The position numbers were made by a program, and so were the translations under genes. From NCBI GenBank assembly GCA_025617745.1, contig CM046869.1, forward strand, positions 14,403,168-14,467,167: a stretch of DNA of 64,000 bases, in the 5' to 3' direction. The stretch is from Heliocidaris erythrogramma (lineage: Eukaryota > Echinodermata > Echinoidea > Camarodonta > Echinometridae). The stretch's first letter is position 1, and every line of letters starts with the position of its first letter. Of the stretch, positions 12,455 through 22,564 are shown one piece after another. The notes beneath the pieces are model-generated. The model searched no databases and was not told the DNA's origin. It was given only the letters and a program-made list of their open reading frames with translations.

Positions 12455-12501
12455 GTCTCCCATTCAAGTACTGACCGGGTCCTATGCTGCTCGACTTCGG
12501 T
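12455..12501 (-). pseudogene. 5S rRNA-derived fragment
   Basis: Read on the minus strand, the segment begins ccgaagtcgagca and continues ggtcagtacttgaatgg to gagacc. This matches the middle of animal 5S rRNA (roughly nucleotides 45-90), including the positions of the internal promoter's box A, intermediate element and box C. The 5' third and the 3' end of 5S rRNA are missing and several bases differ, so this is a pseudogene or the head of a 5S-derived SINE rather than a working gene. I recognised it by comparison with the general metazoan 5S sequence. Confidence 0.7.
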
Positions 12502-12913
12502 ATACATACATGCGAAAGTTATCGCTATATATTTAATCTCAATTTGAAGAGTGTATTTGCACAGCGCACGTACCGGTGCTCATTACGTCTATATTACAAT
12601 GATTAATAAAGCGATCCTTGATCTTCAAATTGGCTCGGAGAGTGCTTCTTAGCTTACGGTATGCTCAATGTATTTTCGCATTGGCTTGTTGATCGATAAC
12701 GTATAATAGATTGGGCGGCCGCATTTTGGGGGGCGACTTTAATCTGATACTGCCGCCCTTGAAAACATGATTTCTCAGACTTTCGGGGGCTTATTTTTTT
12801 GTCATTTTGGGGTCAAATTCGCCAGCCAACCCCGTGTACTTTTTACCATGGAGCGCACAAACCGTGCTTCGGAGTTGATGTTACAATTGATATTGATTTG
12901 GCTGGGCTTAACT

Positions 12914-13570
12914 CAAGGTTGCCACATCTAGCATAATTATGCTTTTTAGCATAATTTTGACCCTCTTGGAATCTAGCATTATTCCTGGCATAATTTGGCC
13001 AAATCTAGCACATTTTCACTAGGATCTAGCATAATTCTGAATTTTCGGACTTTAAATAGAGAATTTGCTTTTAAGAACAGTTATCTATGTCTGATCTAAG
13101 AAATTAAGGCTTTTCAGAGAATTTTGGACTGAAAAGGAGACACTAAAATGCCGAGTACCTGCTGAGTACCTTTTTTTTTTTTTTTGGCTTGTCAGAGAAT
13201 TTTGGACTGAAAATCGTTCCCAGGCGCCTGGGGCGGTATTCTGAAAACTGTGTTATCTTTTGTGTTAAGGAAATTTGTGTTAATTGTCATAACAAATTGA
13301 AATTGCGCGCAATAAACACTAATCATTGGTGCTTGCGCAGATGTCTCTGTTAACTTTACGCGAGCACAGCCATCTTTGCGCAATCATTAACAATGACTTG
13401 TCCTGATTTTGATTTGTTATGACAATTAACATCGTTTTACTAACATAAAACATAACACCGTTTTCAGAATACGGCCCCTGGGTTACGCTTCAAATGGATC
13501 TAGAATAACTTTTCTCAATTTAGCATAATTTGGGACGAGATAATTCTGATTTTTAGCTGTGGCAACACTG
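12914..13570. mobile_element. hAT-like non-autonomous element with perfect 8-bp duplication
   Basis: The left end reads caaggttgccaca and the right end, inverted, cagtgttgccaca. Identical 8-bp flanks GCTTAACT stand at 12906-12913 and 13571-13578. CAGTGTTGCCA-type termini and 8-bp duplications are characteristic of the hAT superfamily. The interior repeats tctagcataatt several times and is split by a second element at 13231-13477. No transposase ORF is present. Confidence 0.88.
13231..13477. mobile_element. 247-bp MITE nested inside the hAT-like element
   Basis: Termini are gggcggtattctgaaaac and, inverted, gggccgtattctgaaaac, with further inverted similarity inward (tgttat...). CTG flanks both sides (13228-13230 and 13478-13480), possibly a 3-bp target duplication. 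Being inside 12914-13570, it inserted later. Confidence 0.8.
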
Positions 13571-13649
13571 GCTTAACTGGTGACCATGTGTGAAGCAAAC
13601 TCGTAGCAGGAAGTTAGCTTGAAACGTTACGCTTCCCTCTTCCCACTGC

Positions 13650-14420
13650 TTTGTTCCGGTGCACACTGATCAGGCCTTCCGTTTCTCTAACCGAAATATT
13701 TTCAATATGGTTGTATCGCCAACAGCACACGCGCCGTCACACGCAGCTGCCATTTTGAATCTGTATGACAAGAGGAGGCATGGATACACAACCACTGGTG
13801 AGTTCTCGCAAATTTCTTATCCAATATTTTTAATTTTTTGGCTATAGTGGCTAATATGCCCAGTAATCCTCAAATTGGCAAAAATCCTACCTAGTATATC
13901 GAAAAAACAGTGAGCAGAACAGAGACACTGAATTTCTATAGAGTGGAGGTATAAACCCTTTAAGAGCAACGAACTGTACCGTCAACTGCTCGTGGTCTAG
14001 TGGTAAAGAAATCTGCATGGCCGAAGTATCCTTATTCTATACTGCAGGTTCTACAATGTTGCTGGTTCGAATCCCGCTCTTCTTGACTGATATTTTTTTC
14101 CGTTATGAATTAACAATAGCGTTTATTCCATTGAAAATGATCAGAATTTCAATAATATAAACACAAGAAACTTCACTAAATATTCACTTGGTCAGGCGGA
14201 TTTAATGGTGGCTGGGCATAATAACGACTTTGGCCAATTTTTTTAAAAATAAATATAAAAAAAAAATCAACAACATATATTCCAAAAGTTTCCCTAGGAG
14301 TTATCTGGAAAGTTATTTTTCAGCCCATTTTTGATGCCCTGCTTAATACCATGCGCAGTTAGATTGGCGGAATAAAACACCTACCGGTAGCTTTGTGACG
14401 TAAAAGGCGCAGAGGTCTAG
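13650..14420 (+). repeat. Diverged relative of the 21.3-21.7 kb foldback arm
   Basis: 13735-13810 (gctgccattttgaatctg, then ggaggcatggatac and ctggtgag) matches 21415-21470 (gccgccattttgatctgc, ggaggcatggatac, ctggtgag). 14270-14380 (ccaaaagtttcccta, gcccatttttgatg) matches 21540-21680. The copy is interrupted by the TIR element at 13838-14237. The sequence preceding ctggtgag resembles a 5' splice site in both copies, so the family may carry a promoter and donor. Confidence 0.55.
13838..14237 (+). mobile_element. 400-bp TIR element carrying a tRNA-like Pol III promoter
   Basis: The left end ttggctatagtggctaat and the inverted right end ttggccaaagtcgttatt are imperfect TIRs, both followed inward by tatgcccag. 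Inside, tggtctagtgg (13993-14003) matches a tRNA A box, and ggttcgaatcc (14074-14084) is a canonical B box about 70 bp downstream. A second full copy lies at 54614-55732, split by another element, and the left half of a third lies at 14735-14935. The tRNA-like head would suggest a SINE, but the inverted ends suggest a DNA element. Confidence 0.7.
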
Positions 14421-14499
14421 ATAGCCCATTTTTTTTCTTTTTTACACTCAGGAAGCCAATTTTTTTTTTTTTTTTTAGTCATTCAATTTTTACAATCTT

Positions 14500-15110
14500 T
14501 GTTGATCCTGGAAGGTAACCCCTGGCTTTAGCAAACTCCGAGGGTGGTTTGCATGGGTCACAGTATGTGAGAAATGGTGATATTTAGATCTAGTTTTTTT
14601 GTTGTTGATAAATTATCTGCCTTCACACACAGTAATGGATCCCATGTACAGCTCCGTAGGCACTACCACTAACGGTACCTAACAACACTCAGATAAGCCA
14701 AGGAGCTTGTAGTATAGCTAGGTGATTTCATTTTTGCTATAATAGCTAATATGCCCAATAATCCTCAAATTGGCAAATATCCTACCTAGGATATCGAAAA
14801 AACAGTGAGCAGAAAAGAGGTACTGAATTTCTATAGAGTGGAAGTATAAAGCCTTAAAATCAACGAACTGTACCGTCAACTGCTCGTGGTCTAGTGGTAA
14901 AGAAATCTGCATGGTCAAAGTATCCTTATTCTAGCTGCACAAGCTCCTTGGCTTATCAATCTGGTACATGCCAACTGAGCTGTACACGGGGTCCTATTAT
15001 GGCGCCTGTCGGAAAGTGTCAACACAAAAATCCTATGCATCATAATCACCCATTCCCACGCACGGTGAACCTTGCAAACCACCCTCGGTATTTGCTGTGG
15101 TAGTTCTGGT
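14500..15110. mobile_element. Imperfect inverted repeat enclosing a partial tRNA-like element
   Basis: agataagccaaggagcttg near 14692 is inverted at about 14938-14957, and the block ccgagggtggtttgca near 14537 is inverted at about 15073-15088. The arms are diverged in between. The segment between them (about 14713-14935) is the left half of the TIR/tRNA-like element (compare 13838-14045), including the A-box motif tggtctagtgg at 14888-14898, but without the B box. Confidence 0.6.
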
Positions 15111-15930
15111 CATATTTAAAATCTAAAGATATCAATATCGTATTTAGGTAAAAATACAAATACCACGTAAGAAAACTAAGATAATCTCACAAACCTTACT
15201 TAAAATGCAACAAAAATCATAGGTTTGCGTGAAGGAGGATGAATTTTACGATTTGAATATTTTCCGATGAAAAAAAGGCGAGAATATATCGCGAACGATA
15301 TTTTCTCTCATGTTGAAGCACTACTACGCGTGCGCAATGGTGATTGGCAATCGGGTTTTCGAGAGACCAGCACTGAGAAAAGATCGTTGTGACATTTCTA
15401 TCGCATTTTTTTTTGCCAAAGAAATATTGAAAACGTACGTATAATCACTCCGATTGCAAGTTTTTTTTAATTTTCATGTAAGTATGAGTAGAGCTGGTGA
15501 TATTATGTGATGTGGTATTTGTAATATTTTAATCGAACTTTGGTCAAAGCAAAAGTAATGCACAACGGAGCCGAATATTGTAGCACCATAGCCACAGGAA
15601 AGCACATAGCGATGGACCCCAACTGGAGTGGCTTGGGCAGACTTCGGTCTAGGCCTACGTAGGAGAGGGATTCCGCGAAGCCAGACGTATTCTCAGCGGA
15701 GCATATCCCCGAACGAAACAGACTGATTTTTCGGTCTATATTAATATAATAACGACTTTGGCCTTCAATTTTCATTTTCAATTTTCATTTTCAAGAGGTT
15801 CTTTATCATGTTTATCATTTAACCGTTCGATTAATTATGTTCCTTATGTTGCTGAATTAGATAAACACACCAGGCTCTATCATTGTCTATGAAGAGTAGG
15901 GTTAGCCACACCACGAATAGTGGTCAATAT
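15111..15930. other. Intergenic DNA without a recognised gene
   Basis: I see no coding exon. Around 15740-15790 the phrase attttcattttcaattttc is repeated, next to ataataacgactttggcc, which is the right-end signature of the TIR/tRNA-like family. This is probably the detached right end of the copy that begins at 14735. Confidence 0.4.
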
Positions 15931-15934
15931 AATA

Positions 15935-16640
15935 CAACATGCAAAAATAGTTGGTATTTTCTGTCGCATGTACTAAAGGTATGGGGGGAAAATAAGATAA
16001 ATATTTTAAATACCTTGCTTTCAAATTCAGCCCTTAAAAATCTCACTCCTACCTCAAATGGCCGTTAGGAAGAACTTTTGATATTTTCAGCAAAATCCAA
16101 AGTCAAAATCTTGTCCAAAACCGGAGAAATCCCCGCCGATTTGTTTCGCGATCGCGTGTTGTTTACATACTGCCGATGTCTTAGACTAAAATCGGCCAAT
16201 AAAATTTTTGTCCACGAAAAACTCGGGATCGCAAGCGCACATCTATCTTTACGATCGCGCACACAGAAAATTGGGACTTTTCCGTGTACGCCATATAGGG
16301 ACCAAATTTTTAAGGACAAAACTCTTTTGGGGAGATGTCAGCGTCCGCGGCGACAAGGAAATGTACACAATGACTCCGATAGCTCGTTTCGCGAGAATCG
16401 AGAGTAAATTACGGATTTATTTTTTGAAATATATTTTCCAACATCGGTGAGTTGAATTTATTGTATTTCTTGGATATTTTGTGGTCGATTTTTGTAAATT
16501 AAATGCCGATTTTGAGTGAATGTTTGTGACTTTTGTGCAGTGGTGTTTTAAAAAGTTGAGGTGTATGACTGCCTACATTATACACACGAAGTATAGGAAT
16601 GTAGCTATGAGTCACTCGTAGGTACACGCCATTGCCGACT
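15935..16640 (+). mobile_element. Second copy of the ~700-bp hAT-like element (left end lost)
   Basis: About 15945-16615 aligns closely with 54843-55521. Shared landmarks include aatagttggtattttctgtc, tcgcgatcgcgtgttgttta and aggaatgtagctatgagt. The left terminus seen at 54828 is not present here. Open frames conserved between the two copies follow the DNA repeat. Confidence 0.75.
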
Positions 16641-16949
16641 GTGTAGGAATGCAGCCAACACACATCCCATACCTAAACTGCATCACTGTGCATTTTTGGC
16701 TATATTTAAGTGAAACTCATATATTGCAATTTACTTAAATCTAAATACTTATGTTGAATAATAGATGATTAAAACTTACCAGTTGTGTTTTGTGACCTTT
16801 GAAGAGGGTTTCCTGAAATTTTGGGTACTTTTTGTCGATAACTCCTATCGAGACTGTCCCGTCAGCATCCATTTCGTATTTTTCACGATTATGATGAAGG
16901 GAGCCCTCAGCGCTCATAGTGGTACCGGCGCGATCGGTTCGTCAATCTC

Positions 16950-17087
16950 CTACGAAGACCTGAAAGGGCCAAACTGACGACGTAAAAAAATAAAAAATAT
17001 TACGTACGTACGTAATAATTACTACGTACGTATGTAATATTTTTTATTTTTTTACGTCGTCAGTTTGGCCCTTCCAGGTCTTCGTAG
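16950..17087. mobile_element. 138-bp hairpin element with ACGTACGT-rich centre
   Basis: The left arm from ctacgaagacctgaaaggg and the right arm form an almost perfect inverted repeat of about 60 bp each (one mismatch near the outer end, one near the centre). The arms contain ccaaactgacgacgt and a stretch of a's. The loop region alternates acgtacgtacgt on both sides of taataattact. No protein is encoded. Confidence 0.85.
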
Positions 17088-17489
17088 AATAGCTTGTGTG
17101 TGTAACATTCTGCGTACGTATCTATGGTGCGGAACCATGTAGAGCGGCCTCACTAGTGCGCAACATATTGAGAGCAGTCGTCATCCGTATGGAGGTGTGG
17201 GTAACAAGTACGAAAAACAAGGCTGTAAATGTAAGTTTTTATAACTTTCTACATTTTGTATCTTAACAAACTTATAACGTAAAATCTAAAGAGTGATACT
17301 TAAGTATCAGTTTGCCCACAAAAACCTCCATTTCAAACAAAATTACATCTGTATCCCCAATACCCAGTATACACACATGTATATGATCCTAATGGTCAAT
17401 AATAAATATGACCATTGCTTGCTGATGTGCTATGAGCTGAGTGGGTTAGCTTTTTTGTGTGTTTACGCTTCACAGAGAGCCTTCCAGGC

Positions 17490-18020
17490 TAATCAAGGGC
17501 TAGACCGAAAATACTGTCTCTCGTTCGTTAGCTCTTCACTTAGAGACAGAAACGGCCGTATCACTCTGCTGTGCAAAACGAATACGGTACACATTGACTT
17601 ACACACTATAACAGTTTGAATACGGCTGGAACTTTTGGAAGATTTTCAAACGGAGAAAACCTTGGACCCTGAATTACCTGAAAAAGGAGCATTAAAAGGA
17701 ATAACAGTCAAATTGGTAAGTTGAACATGTTCGTTTAAGTATAGAGCCTAGGCCTAATCTATTTAATTTACACAAATATTTTTTAAAAATCGTAATATCA
17801 GATAATCAGATTCAGAATCATGAGAATATTCACATTTATTTTAACATTAAAATAAACAACGACTGACGACATGCCTACTGACTGACTCCTGTTCCTCGGC
17901 GGTCAGTGAGTATGCACAGGCGATATATGGAGCGTTTCTGTCTCTAAGTGAAGAGCCGACCCTATCCAAATAAGACGCTAACGAACGAGATACAGAATTT
18001 TCGGTCTAATCAAGGGCAAG
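17490..18020. mobile_element. Inverted-repeat element with tcttcacttagagacag arms
   Basis: Left arm 17490-17552 (aatcaagggctagaccgaaa, then cgttcgttagc and tcttcacttagagacagaaa) is inverted at about 17934-18020. The right arm has about 20 extra bases. The interior (17553-17933) shows no gene. Confidence 0.7.
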
Positions 18021-18399
18021 TGGAACTCGAACTTCGAAGTTACTAGGCCTACACTTACAAACGTTTGGCGGTGTAACTAGCCAGGATTAGCTTCGTGAAT
18101 GTAGAAAAAAAAAAAAATGGCTATACGCCTTCTACACACGAAGCTAGGCGTTATTACCCAGCAATCAGATTCCGCACGGGGTAGTACGACATGCAAAATG
18201 CCCTGAAATCACACTTTTCTGATAATTTCCGCGACTTACAGGCCCTTCCCCACAGGCTTTTGCTAAACAGTCGGGTAACGTCGCGTCGCGTTGGTAGAAA
18301 TTTTCGAACATTTTTCAGGAAGGTGTCTTCAAGGGGACAAATTGAAAAAGAGTCCATCTCAGTATGATTTTTCCTGTTTTCAGGCTAAAAACGACAAAC

Positions 18400-20420
18400 A
18401 AGGGAATAAAGAAAACAATAGAAGGATAATGCAAAGAAAAACATGAACTATAAAGAGAGAATAGAAGGGTAGGAAGGATGGAAGAAAATAATTTTTATGA
18501 TGAAAGAAAACAAAGAATACAACAAAAGGAAAGTTGGAAAGTAAAAATAAGTGGATAAAAACAAAGAATAACATAAAGAAAGATAGAGACATAAATGATA
18601 AAAGGATAAAGATATTAAGAGTAACATAAGGAAAGATAGAAGAGAAGATGATAATTTGAATAAAGGAATCACATAACGAAAGAAAAGATGAAAGGAAAAC
18701 AAAATGATAGGATAAAAGCAAAGAATGTTTTAAGGAAAGTAAGTAAAGATGGGAAGCAGAAAATGATTTTAAAAAGAATAATATGAAAGATAGAGAGAGA
18801 AATGATAGGATAAAAAAAGTTTAACTTATATAAAGAAAGACAGAGAGAAATGATAGAAGGATAAATATTAACGTGAGGAAGGATGGGGAAGAAAAATGAT
18901 AACAGGAAACAAAGAATATCATAACGAGAGGAAGGATGGAAAGATAATTGATAGAAGGATAAAAGCAAGAAATGACAAAGCGAAAGATAGAGAGAAAAAT
19001 GATAAAAAGATATATATAAACATGAAGAAAGGTGGAAGAGAAATGATAAAAGGGAACAAAGAACAAAGTGAAGATGGAAAGCAATAAAAAAAAAAGAGGA
19101 AAAAAAGAATAAATATAAACAGTAACATTATGAAAGTTGGAAAACAAAATGATAAAAGCAATAAAAGAATAACGTAATGAAAGGAAAGGTGGAAAGAAAA
19201 AAATAATAAAAGGATTAAAAACAACTGAATTAGTATTACGCGATGCGTAATATATGTCCCCGCCAGAAGTGTAGATCTGTGAAATGGCTGTTAATTTATG
19301 TAATTTCTGATAGAACCTTGAAGATAAATGTGAGAAATGAATTATCAAATTAATGTTTTATGATTATAAATGCATTTTCTGTTGATTTTGAATAAATTAC
19401 AATAAATTTGCATAATTAATGAATTTCAAAATTCTGTGTAGAGGTTTGACAGCCCCTACCCAGCCCTATCAGATAAAAAAATCACATTCAAAATACGGTG
19501 TGAAATAGAGGAGAAGTAGCATTTTTCGTCGATTTTGAATAAATTTGCATAATTGATGAATTTCATGATTTTGTGTAGAAGTTAGGAAGCCCCCACTCAG
19601 CCCTATCAGATAAAACAATCAGAATCAAAATCGGCCAAGAAATGACGGAGAAGTAGCATTTTCTAACTTTTTGAGCACACACGGACGGACGGACACACGG
19701 ACGGAGGGACGGACGGACACACACACGCACACACGAACGGAGTTCGTTTCATAGTCCCCTCGCGAACTTCGGCGGGGACAAAAAAGAATAACACTACGAA
19801 AGATAGACTAAGGAATGATAGATGGATGAATATAAAGAGTAACATAAAAGATGGAAGAACAGATAAAATGAATCACAGAATAACATAACGAAAGTAAAGA
19901 TGGAAAGCAAAAAAAAAAAAGTATCATTGGGAAAGAGGGAAGACAAGATGATACAAGGGATCAAAGAATAACATAATGAAAGGAAAGGTGGAAAGAAAAA
20001 AATTATAGGATAAAAAAAATTGCAGAAATCATCATAATTAATGTTTGAGGCAGAGTTCCCAAATCCTATGTAGAATTTCTATGTATATCACTTAGCTCTA
20101 CTGGATAAAACAAACAAAATTTAAAGAAATGAAGGAGAAAAGGCTTTTTTTGCGGGGGGGATTTTGTACTAAAAAATTATCATAGTTAATATAAAGCAAA
20201 CAAAATCAGATGAGAAAAGACAAAGATATGATAGAAGGATAAAGATTTAGAAATAGAGTTATACATCCGCACACAGATTGGACGCTCATCATTCAACAAA
20301 ACAAAGAAAACAAGAAAAAGAATACAAAGAAAGTTTTCTTTTTGTCTATAATTGTTTAACATTATAACTCTTGTTAAATACCTCAGGATAAAATATGAAG
20401 ATACATAAGCAGCTTGTGGC
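18400..20420 (+). repeat. Purine-rich degenerate tandem repeat block
   Basis: The plus strand is overwhelmingly A and G for most of 18400-19230 and 19785-20000. Variants of gaaagatagaaggataaa and aataacataatgaaagg recur irregularly. The opposite strand gives long hydrophobic Phe/Leu/Ser-rich open frames, which are only the translation of pyrimidine tracts. A smaller piece of the same type (37240-37310) and a B-module fragment (31520-31630) occur elsewhere. Confidence 0.8.
19255..19780. mobile_element. Element with TGTCCCCGCC termini inside the purine block
   Basis: The left end tgtccccgccagaagt is inverted at the right end (acttcggcggggaca). Two tandem copies of an internal unit of about 150 bp (around 19370-19520 and 19521-19665) share agcccta, cagccctatcagataaa and agaagtagcatttt. 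A short ACGG-type microsatellite (19680-19745) follows. Another diverged copy of the internal unit lies at 20040-20150. Confidence 0.7.
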
Positions 20421-20547
20421 ACACAAAACGGGAAAAATCATACTGAGATGGACTCTTTTTCAATTTGTCCCCTTGAAGACACCTTCCTGAAAAATGTTCG
20501 AAAATTTCTACCAACGCGACGCGACGTTACCCGACTGTTTAGCAAAA

Positions 20548-21578
20548 GCCTCCCCACAGCGTTTCCTCCTAGGGAAACGTTTGGAATGACAATTTTTTTT
20601 TGATTGAGTATAATTTTGGAAATATATCCATAAAAAGATGATAAAAATTTCAGAAAACGTTTGCGTATCCATGCCTCCGAGGTCATGCAGATCAAAATGG
20701 CGGCACGATCGCCGTAATCGAAATCATGAAAACTATTAGGCGCCGTTAGTAAATTTATTATTTAGCTCAATTATTTACATATAATTCACTATTTAGCTCT
20801 TTTCTACGATTATTATACGATAAAATGACATAAAGAATACAATGTTTTATAAATAATGAATTTTGCAATTTCCATAATATTTGATATAAAATGAATTTGT
20901 GAAATCATTATTTATAAATAATGGAAACTGCAAAATTCATTATTTATATATGATGAATATTGTAAAATCATTATTTAAAAAAAATGGAAATTGCAAAATT
21001 CATTATTTATAAAACATTGTATTTAGCTCAATTATTTACATATAATTCACTATTTAGCTCTTTTCTACGATTATTATACGATAAAATGACATAAAGGATA
21101 CAATGTTTTATAAATAATGAATTTTGCAATTTCCATAATATTTGATATAAAATGAATTTGTGAAATCATTATTTATAAATAATGGAAACTGCAAAATTCA
21201 TTATTTATATATGATGAATATTGTAAAATCATTATTAAAAAAAAATGGAAATTGCAAAATTCATTATTTATAAAACATTGTATCCTTTATGTCATTTTAT
21301 CGTATAATAATCGTAGAAAAGAGCTAAATAGTGAATTATATGTAAATAATTGAGCTAAATAATAAATTTACAAACGGCGCCTAATAGTTTTCATGATTTC
21401 GATTACGGCGATCGTGCCGCCATTTTGATCTGCATGACCTCGGAGGCATGGATACGCAAACGCTGGTGAGTTTTCTGAAATTTTTATCATCTTTTTATGG
21501 ATATATTTCCAAAATTATACTCAATCAAAAAAAAATTGTCATTCCAAACGTTTCCCTAACTTAGGAGGAAACGCTGTG
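20548..21578. mobile_element. 1-kb AT-rich foldback with internal direct and inverted repeats
   Basis: The left arm 20548-20780 (ccccacagcgtttcctcc onward) is inverted at about 21340-21578, nearly perfectly over more than 200 bp; the outermost part differs by a few inserted bases (taagtt). Arms contain atggcggcacgatcgccgt. The centre has two 260-bp direct repeats (starting at about 20764 and 21024), each able to fold through tttataaataatgaattttg and its inverse. Confidence 0.85.
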
Positions 21579-22059
21579 GGGAAGGGCCTGTGGGTCGCGG
21601 AAATTATCAGAAAAGTGTGATTTCAGGGCATTTTTCATGTTGTACTACCCCGTGCGGAATCTGATTGCTGGGTAATAACGCCTAGCTTCGTGTGTAGAAG
21701 GCGTATAGCCATTTTTTTTTTTTTCTACATTCACGAAGCTAATCCTGGCTAGGTGTAACCGCTTTCACTGTCAGTCGCATGTCCATTGTTACAACACATT
21801 AACATTCAACATTCAGTATACATGCCAAATCAGCGTAACGTAGACCCTATTCGCACCTATATTTCCAATTCAAATCGATGTTTTTCCGCACTAAAACATA
21901 CCATTCCAAGTATACCAGTTTCAGCATTTAACCTCCTTAAAATTACCTGATTATACGGTTGGAGTGCTGCACGGTCGATACATAAGTGAGAAAAAAAAAG
22001 GACTGTAAAGTTAAAATACACAGCAAGGCTCGGTCTAGCACTTTTCGCTGTCCCCATTC

Positions 22060-22420
22060 ACCGCATAATAATGGCTGTAAAACAGTCGGGTCGCGGCGCG
22101 GCGCGGCGCAGCGCGGCTGGCTCACTGACCTCTACGACCTGGACGTTTCATTGGCTCAGAGAAGTGAAGTCGTGGTCCGCCATGTTGCACTTCTGAAAAA
22201 TCAACGCGCGAGAAAGCTGGAATACATAGACAAATTAAATAGTATAGACGAAAAGGTAGCACCCGCGGATTTGCCTCATTTGCATATAAGCTACAGCGTC
22301 ACCATTCAATCTAAGCGTATTTAAGCGTATTTAGGCTCCGCCCCCCGAGAGACATTTCATATCTCCCGAAGCCCCCATTAGCATAAAAATCCGATTTCAC
22401 TTCATGCATTATTTATTTTT
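22060..22420 (+). repeat. CpG-rich repeat module, inverted relative at 27.84-28.12 kb
   Basis: aaacagtcgggtcgcggcgc is followed by further gcggc repeats, then ggctggctcactgacctcta, which is inverted at about 28095-28112. ggctccgcc...gagacattt and cccgaagcccccatta (22334-22380) are inverted at about 27843-27905. A 112-codon open frame crosses this repeat; I do not treat it as a gene. Confidence 0.55.
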
Positions 22421-22564
22421 GCTTTGCGTATCCCGGCAATTTTCAGCTCTGATTGGACCTTACCTCATGAATATTACAATTATCCAAAAGAATTAATCGA
22501 CAACAAATATGACCTTTTTCGTCACTTCCGCTGTGTGTAAAGTCAATGTAATGACGTCACCCGC

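Larger units (their letters stand above)
18061..21760. mobile_element. 3.7-kb composite nested palindrome
   Basis: Two outer arm modules are inverted. Module A, 18075-18268, matches 21580-21755 (for example gattagcttcgtgaatgtag, gcaatcagattccgcacggg). Module B, 18268-18400, matches 20420-20545 (for example gtctagless core gaaattttcgaacattttt, ggggacaaattgaaaaagag). A second complete foldback (20548-21578) sits between B' and A'. The cargo between B and B' is purine-rich repeat DNA plus another element (19255-19780). No transposase is visible. Confidence 0.75.

Noticed and set aside
18380-19348. Long minus-strand frames rich in Phe, Leu and Ser
   Set aside because: They are translations of the pyrimidine strand of the purine-rich repeat and overlap one another in several frames. 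No protein motif or splice context.
21986-22324. 112-codon plus-strand frame
   Set aside because: It crosses the CpG-rich repeat module and has no domain-like sequence. The neighbouring repeat copies do not preserve it.
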